A stretch of DNA of 63,875 bases. Source: an uncultured Lachnospiraceae bacterium. GTDB lineage: Bacteria > Bacillota > Clostridia > Lachnospirales > Lachnospiraceae. Of this stretch, positions 59,862 to 63,875 are shown in pieces. The notes below the pieces were generated by a model, which was not told the DNA's origin, did not search any database, and saw only the letters and a program-made list of their open reading frames with translations. The DNA is taken from positions 1-63,875 of the forward strand of contig CAJUDE010000032.1 of the NCBI GenBank assembly GCA_910585295.1, in the 5' to 3' direction. Position numbers and translations under genes: made by a program. Every line of letters starts with the position of its first letter. Within the stretch, counting starts at the first letter, position 1.

Positions 59862-60947
59862 ATGAGGAGCAAACTTAGAAAATCAATTGCAGCATGTATT
59901 GCCGGGGCGGCAATTTTTGGAATGGTACAGATGCCAGTGAATGCGGCAGGCAGTGTGGAAGCAGGGGTGGCAGCTATGTTGAGCGACAGCCTTACCGTGG
60001 GGGCGGGGGCTGCGAGCTTGGATGCAGGCGTGACGTCAGCGTTGGGCAGCAGCCTGGTTTCAGGGGAAGCGGCGTTAGGGTCTGTGGGGGAAAGCGCGCC
60101 GGCAACCATATGCGGTTATACGAACCTTGGGATTGCGCAGGTTGAGAACCATTTGAATATCCGGGAGGGCGCCGGGGAAGAATTTGATTTAGTGGGGAAA
60201 CTGCCAGTGGACGCTGGGTGCGAGATATTGGAAGCAGATGGCGAATGGTTTAAAATCCAGTCTGGGAAAGTGACTGGATATGTAAAGGGAGAGTTCCTGC
60301 TGACTGGGCAGGAAGCGGCAAACCGGGCGGATGAAGTCAAATCCATAGTTGCCACATCTGCAACCCAGACGTTGAATGCCAGGGTGGAGCCAAACACAGA
60401 CTGTTCCATTTGGACTATGATTGCAGAGGGGGAAGAACTCCAAATGTTAGAGGACCAGGGGGAATGGCTGAAAGTGGATGTGGATGGCGACGAATGCTAT
60501 GTGGCAAGGGAATTTGTGGAATTGTCTGAGCAGCTCCCGAAAGCAATGACCATGACAGAGATCCGCTATGGGGAAGGCATTTCTGACGTGCGCGTGGATA
60601 TGGTCCAGTATGCATGTCAGTTTGTTGGGAACCGTTATGTGTGGGGCGGCACAAGTTTAACCAATGGTGTGGATTGTTCCGGCTTTACCATGCGGATTTA
60701 TGAGAAATATGGTATTTATTTGCCCCATTCTTCCAGCGCCCAGTCAGGCTATGGGACAAGGATTGAAGCATCCCAGGCAAAGCCAGGCGATTTGTTTTTC
60801 TATGGAAATGGCGGCGGGATTAATCATGTTGCTATGTATATTGGGAATGGACAAGTAGTCCATGCAAGCTCTGCAAAGACAGGAATTAAGATTTCCAATG
60901 CATTCTACCGTTCCCCAATTTGCGTAACAAGGCTGATAAGCGACTAA
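59862..60947 (+). CDS. Secreted SH3 - NlpC/P60 cell-wall endopeptidase
   Basis: A 361-residue exported hydrolase that cleaves peptidoglycan stem peptides. The signal peptide covers about residues 1-30 (VNA-A cleavage). Two bacterial SH3 domains lie at about 85-150 (with HLNIREGAGEEF) and 160-225 (with TLNARVEPNTDCS). The NlpC/P60 domain occupies the last ~120 residues: catalytic Cys in GVDCSGFTMRIYEKYG and His in GINHVAMYIGNGQVVHASS. The ATG at 59862 with GGGAGG upstream is chosen over an in-frame TTG at 59856. It is monocistronic, with its own strong promoter and terminator. Confidence 0.94.
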   Translation: MRSKLRKSIAACIAGAAIFGMVQMPVNAAGSVEAGVAAMLSDSLTVGAGAASLDAGVTSALGSSLVSGEAALGSVGESAPATICGYTNLGIAQVENHLNIREGAGEEFDLVGKLPVDAGCEILEADGEWFKIQSGKVTGYVKGEFLLTGQEAANRADEVKSIVATSATQTLNARVEPNTDCSIWTMIAEGEELQMLEDQGEWLKVDVDGDECYVAREFVELSEQLPKAMTMTEIRYGEGISDVRVDMVQYACQFVGNRYVWGGTSLTNGVDCSGFTMRIYEKYGIYLPHSSSAQSGYGTRIEASQAKPGDLFFYGNGGGINHVAMYIGNGQVVHASSAKTGIKISNAFYRSPICVTRLISD

Positions 60948-60961
60948 ATATTGGGAATTAG

Positions 60962-60997
60962 GCTCCCTGCAGGCGAATGCCTGCAGGGAGCTTTTTT
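60962..60997 (+). terminator. Rho-independent terminator of the NlpC/P60 gene
   Basis: Perfect 13-bp arms (60962-60974 and 60979-60991) with a GAAT loop, followed by TTTTTT. Confidence 0.95.
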
Positions 60998-61275
60998 ATC
61001 TTATAGGAAATACCGTGTTACTGTGGAGTGCTAAAGTGTATAAATTTCCTATAAGATAAAAAAATTATGCGCAGCTTGCGGAGAGGCAATTTATTGCTGC
61101 GCAATCCGCTCGCGCGCGGAGAATGCGCTGTGCGCATTCTTTTTTATCTTATAGGAAAGACCGTGCTGCTGTAAAGCGTTAAAGTCTATGGCTTTTAAAT
61201 AAGATAAAAATTTGGATGCGCACTCGTGCGAATAGAAGATGCCACTGCGTGACCGCACTCGGCGCACCAAAGGTT
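60993..61275. repeat. Mosaic of palindromic units (locus D)
   Basis: A sequence beginning TTATAGGAAA-ACCGTG (near 61000) recurs at about 61149. A hairpin GAATGCGC/GCGCATTC lies at 61121-61139. A module at 61214-61266 beginning GGATGCGCACTCGTGCGAA resembles 7736-7789. No gene is evident between 60948 and 61385. Confidence 0.65.
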
Positions 61276-61385
61276 CTAAGCGCCAGTGGGAGTTATAAAA
61301 TGTAAAAGACTTCTTAATCAAAATAAGTACAAAAGAGCCACAGCATAGCATTTATGCGGTACGGGCAGAAAGGAGGGAATTGATT

Positions 61386-61538
61386 ATGAGTCACGATTTA
61401 ACAGCATTATACGAGAGGTTGAGCCATGATGACGAGTTACAAGGTGAGAGCAACAGCATATCTAACCAAAAGGCAATGTTAGAGGATTATGCAGAAAAGA
61501 ACGGCTTTACGGGCATACGCCATTTTACCGAAATGTAA
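61386..61538 (+). pseudogene. Truncated N-terminus of a large serine recombinase
   Basis: Fifty codons starting MSHDLTALYERLSHDDELQG and continuing with SNSISNQKAMLEDYAEKNGF before a stop. This is the start of transposon-type serine recombinases, including the catalytic serine within SNSISNQ and the preceding arginine in YERLS. Everything after about residue 48 is missing, so it cannot be functional. AGGAGGG precedes the ATG at a good distance. It marks the edge of a decayed mobile element. Confidence 0.85.
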
Positions 61539-61761
61539 ACTGCTTAATTGATACAAAGGGAATGAACAGAATATCGGGAAAACCGCTGAAAACAAGGGGT
61601 TCTGGCACATTGGGTATTGCTGGAATCCCTTGTTTGATTTTGGGGCTGTGCCGGGGGAGCATGGGAGCAGCGGTTACGGACGGCCACAGTGGTCACAAGT
61701 CTGACCCCTCCCCTTGTCCAGTGTGACCCCTCAGAACGTTATCGAAGAAGCTCAGATACGC

Positions 61762-61790
61762 TTGAAAAAAAGTAGATGCTTTAGTATAAT
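61762..61790 (+). promoter_or_regulatory. Promoter of the Rpn-type nuclease gene
   Basis: TTGAAA (61762-61767), 17 bp, perfect TATAAT (61785-61790). The 312 bp between the recombinase stub and the nuclease gene otherwise hold an AACAAGGG/CCCTTGTT inverted repeat (61591-61598, 61627-61634) and GC-rich sequence that I cannot assign. Confidence 0.75.
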
Positions 61791-61850
61791 GGAACCATGG
61801 CAGAAACGGGAATCTGATGGGATGTCTGCCATTCATGAGAAAGGCGGTAG

Positions 61851-62840
61851 ATGCCATTGAGAGCAGATACAATCACAAAGGATTATGTAAAAGATGCAGG
61901 CGTGTTTGCCGATATTTTTAATTTCTATATTTACGGTGGGCGGCAGGTGATCCTGCCGGAGCAGCTCACGGAGCGTGATTCCACGAAGATAGCGTTGCCA
62001 TACGGTGCGGACGGCGCAGTGGTTCCCGTCCAGAAATTCCGTGATGTGCAGAAGCTGTATGCGGCAATGACGGATGGGAAGATGGAATATGTCCTTTACG
62101 GTGCGGAGAACCAGGCTGAAATCCATTATGCTATGCCTGTTAAGAACAATCTCTATGATGCGCTGGAATACGCAGGGCAGGTGGAAGAGGCGGCAAAGTC
62201 GCACCGGAAAGAAATGAAGCGGAAAAAAGAGAAGGGGGAAGCGTTTGCTGAAGAAAGCGGGAAAACACCAAGCGCAGGTGAATTTTTAAGCGGTTTTTGG
62301 GTGGAAGACAGGCTGGTGCCATCTATCACGGTGACTGTATTTTTCGGCTCGGAAGAGTGGGATGGGCCGTTGAGCCTCTTTGAGATGATGGATGTGTCAG
62401 GCCAGGAGGTGCTTGCCTGCATGGACAATTACCATGTGCGGCTGATTGCACCGGCGCAGATGGCGGATGAGGAGATTATGAAATTCCAGTCCAGCATGCG
62501 GGAGGTTATGCTGTTCATTAAGTATTCGAAAGATAAGGAAAACTTAAGCAGGGTACTGTCGGCCAATGAGGGGCGTTTCCGGGAAGTGGAGCGCAGGGCG
62601 GCAGATGTGATTGAAGCAATCACAAATTCGGGCATAAAATATGATGAAGAAGACGAGGTGGTTAATGTGTGCCAAGCGATTCAGGAGATGAGAAAAGAAT
62701 CTGAACGGGATGGGGAATTAAAGAAGGCCAGGGAAGCGGCTGGAAAATTGTATGAAATGGGACTTGATACAGATAGGATAGCCCAGGCGGTTGGCTATGC
62801 TGTGGAAACGGTAAAGGGTTGGCTTGGGCTTGAATCATAA
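61851..62840 (+). CDS. Rpn-family recombination-promoting nuclease / transposase-like protein
   Basis: A 329-residue protein of the PD-(D/E)XK type common in Lachnospiraceae and often present in many genomic copies. The N-terminal segment DAGVFADIFNFYIYGG is followed by ERDSTKIALPYGADGA. The nuclease core is YGAENQAEIHYAMPVKNNLYDALEYAGQVEE, in which the E of AENQ and the K of PVKN are likely catalytic. The C-terminal half is helical and ends with a short HTH-like LDTDRIAQAVGYAVETVKGWL, as in self-mobile Rpn proteins. AAAGGCGG precedes the ATG. Confidence 0.82.
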   Translation: MPLRADTITKDYVKDAGVFADIFNFYIYGGRQVILPEQLTERDSTKIALPYGADGAVVPVQKFRDVQKLYAAMTDGKMEYVLYGAENQAEIHYAMPVKNNLYDALEYAGQVEEAAKSHRKEMKRKKEKGEAFAEESGKTPSAGEFLSGFWVEDRLVPSITVTVFFGSEEWDGPLSLFEMMDVSGQEVLACMDNYHVRLIAPAQMADEEIMKFQSSMREVMLFIKYSKDKENLSRVLSANEGRFREVERRAADVIEAITNSGIKYDEEDEVVNVCQAIQEMRKESERDGELKKAREAAGKLYEMGLDTDRIAQAVGYAVETVKGWLGLES

Positions 62841-62924
62841 TGCGAGGGTGCGTGCTGATATCCCTGAACAATATTTAACAGCGGCACAGGCGGCAATTTC
62901 CAAATGATGCCATAGGACTTTGGG

Positions 62925-63316
62925 TACTAACAGGCAAAAGTATGGAAGACTGGCTTAAAATAAATAGAAAGCGTAGCTTTCTATTGGGATTATTGAGGTT
63001 TGGTGGGGTTCATCACGGTGGGTGGTGGACCCCTATTTTTGTGTTTCTTGATGCCGCTGATAGGATGGCGATAGGGGCAAAAATCGTACTATCAGGCAAA
63101 AGTATACTTTCACGCAAAAGTCAGGGGTTTCCGTGATAGTATAAAACGGAAGGGTAAAAAAGAGTAGGATATTGGCGGTTTTGGCTGAAAGGCGTATTAG
63201 CTTGACGGAAAATGCTGTCGGAAAACGGGGGATATGATACAAACACGGAAACTGCTCGGAGTTTTCGTGTTTGTATATGAGTTTCCGTGATAGTATGGGG
63301 TTTTGCGTGATAGTAT
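62925..63316. repeat. Six-copy iteron array in two orientations
   Basis: Three direct copies of TACTWWCASGCAAAAGT lie at 62925-62941, 63087-63103 and 63105-63121. Three inverted copies (core TTTSCGTGATAGTA) lie at 63126-63141, 63279-63295 and 63299-63315. A 17-bp inverted repeat with one G-T pair (63237-63253 with 63260-63276) lies beside the last two. No gene of note occupies 62841-63483. Confidence 0.75.
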
Positions 63317-63483
63317 ACAGAAAAATTTGTAGTTTTTAGTACGATAAGTAAAAGGAAAACAGCATTATTGACAAGAAAAATAACGCATAGAGAAAAACAT
63401 ATAGATGATGGGTTAAACCAGATAGGGATAAAAAATAGATATGTATCGGCAGGAGCATAGATTTTCTCCTGCCACGCCTGTAT

Positions 63484-63875
63484 TTAGGCGGTTTGACGTG
63501 TAGTGCGCTGCATATATTCCTGTTCCATTTCCCGCATTTCCTCGTCCGTGGGGATGTCCACAATCCCGACATAGGAATAGTGGATGTCGATTTGCTGTGT
63601 CCGTTTCCCGTCCTTTTTCTCACGCTCATGGACAACGATTTTATCCACAAATGCGTTTAGGACTTCGGGCGTTAGCTCGTCAATACGGGTGTATTTCCTG
63701 GTGACTGCTATCAGCTTGGCAACATTGGTCACTTCTGTGTCGGCTTCGCTGACCTCGGCTGTCAAGGTTTCAATTTCCTGCTTTAGCTGTTCCTGCTCGG
63801 CTTCATATCCGTCCGACAGCTTATAAAAGCGTTCGTCATTTAGCTTTCCGTTGACATTATCCTCATAGATTTTAC
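63484..63875 (-). CDS. C-terminal part of a serine recombinase (runs off the window)
   Basis: The frame is open from the window edge to the stop at 63484, about 129 codons. It reads through IYEDNVNGKLNDERFYKLSDGY, a coiled-coil-like Glu/Gln stretch, and then LTPEVLNAFVDKIVVHEREKKDG..QIDIHYSYVG, the typical end (DUF4368-type) of large serine recombinases from Tn4451-like and related elements. The N-terminal catalytic domain must lie beyond 63875. It is oppositely oriented to the truncated stub at 61386, so the two are not one broken gene in place. Confidence 0.85.
   Translation of the reverse strand, partial: KIYEDNVNGKLNDERFYKLSDGYEAEQEQLKQEIETLTAEVSEADTEVTNVAKLIAVTRKYTRIDELTPEVLNAFVDKIVVHEREKKDGKRTQQIDIHYSYVGIVDIPTDEEMREMEQEYMQRTTRQTA

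Noticed and set aside
62925..63316. The iteron array considered as a CRISPR remnant
   Set aside because: Copies are short, in both orientations and unevenly spaced.
1..63875. tRNA, rRNA and known metabolite riboswitch genes
   Set aside because: I saw no cloverleaf with a T-loop, no rRNA signature and no riboswitch consensus by eye; a covariance-model scan could still find one.

Overview
The window looks like a chromosomal segment of an anaerobic, gut-type Firmicute of the class Clostridia, most likely a Lachnospiraceae member. The grounds are moderate GC content, purine-rich Shine-Dalgarno sites, an Rnf operon in the order C-D-G-E-A-B, a Na+-pumping biotin decarboxylase operon, the order flavoprotein-cmk-ispH-rpsA, the order rimP-nusA-ylxR-ylxQ-infB-rbfA-nrnA-truB-ribF, and a serine recombinase and an Rpn-type nuclease of kinds common in that family. 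This is inferred from gene content; no rRNA or tRNA gene was seen.

Layout. 1-2.2 kb: a long hairpin element and three small minus-strand genes of unknown function. 2.4-7.5 kb: a nucleoside salvage operon (Crp/Fnr-type regulator, udp, nupC, deoB, deoC, cdd) that imports nucleosides and breaks them down to glycolytic intermediates. 7.9-13.3 kb: two tandem-duplicated secreted transglutaminase-like surface proteins. 13.5-16 kb: trpS and a D-Ala-D-Ala carboxypeptidase. 16.2-21.5 kb: a Na+-translocating decarboxylase operon that carries both a PCC-beta-type and an OadA-type carboxyltransferase. 21.6-27.2 kb: an RpiR-type regulator, a BaiN/HI0933-like flavoprotein, cmk, ispH, an S1 protein and an isolated cheR. 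27.4-28.5 kb: a minus-strand RNase H-like exonuclease. 28.9-33.9 kb: the Rnf complex, which couples ferredoxin:NAD+ electron transfer to an ion gradient and so complements the decarboxylase pump.

34-47.4 kb: a double GNAT protein; a 1001-residue Fe-S flavoprotein with a histone H1-like Lys/Ala tail, followed by hypA; a MATE transporter; a duplicated CmpB-type membrane protein; proB without proA; a DUF896 protein; and 5-formyl-THF cyclo-ligase. These are followed by an AT-rich three-gene cassette (nitrilase-fold enzyme with an intact E-K-C triad, a winged-helix-like protein and a helical protein). This cassette is the best candidate for an undescribed system. 47.4-60.9 kb: an NSS-type Na+ symporter (minus), the rimP-to-ribF translation operon with a structured leader, a Na+/Pi cotransporter and an SH3-NlpC/P60 cell-wall hydrolase.

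61-63.9 kb: a mobile-element scar. It holds the first 50 codons of a serine recombinase (plus strand), an Rpn-family nuclease, a six-copy array of a 16-17 bp iteron in both orientations, and the C-terminal part of another serine recombinase on the minus strand that runs off the window.

Several dispersed palindromic repeat families sit between genes. The clearest is a ~70 bp unit present as a tandem pair at two loci 26 kb apart, each time directly upstream of the ribosome-binding site of a minus-strand gene.
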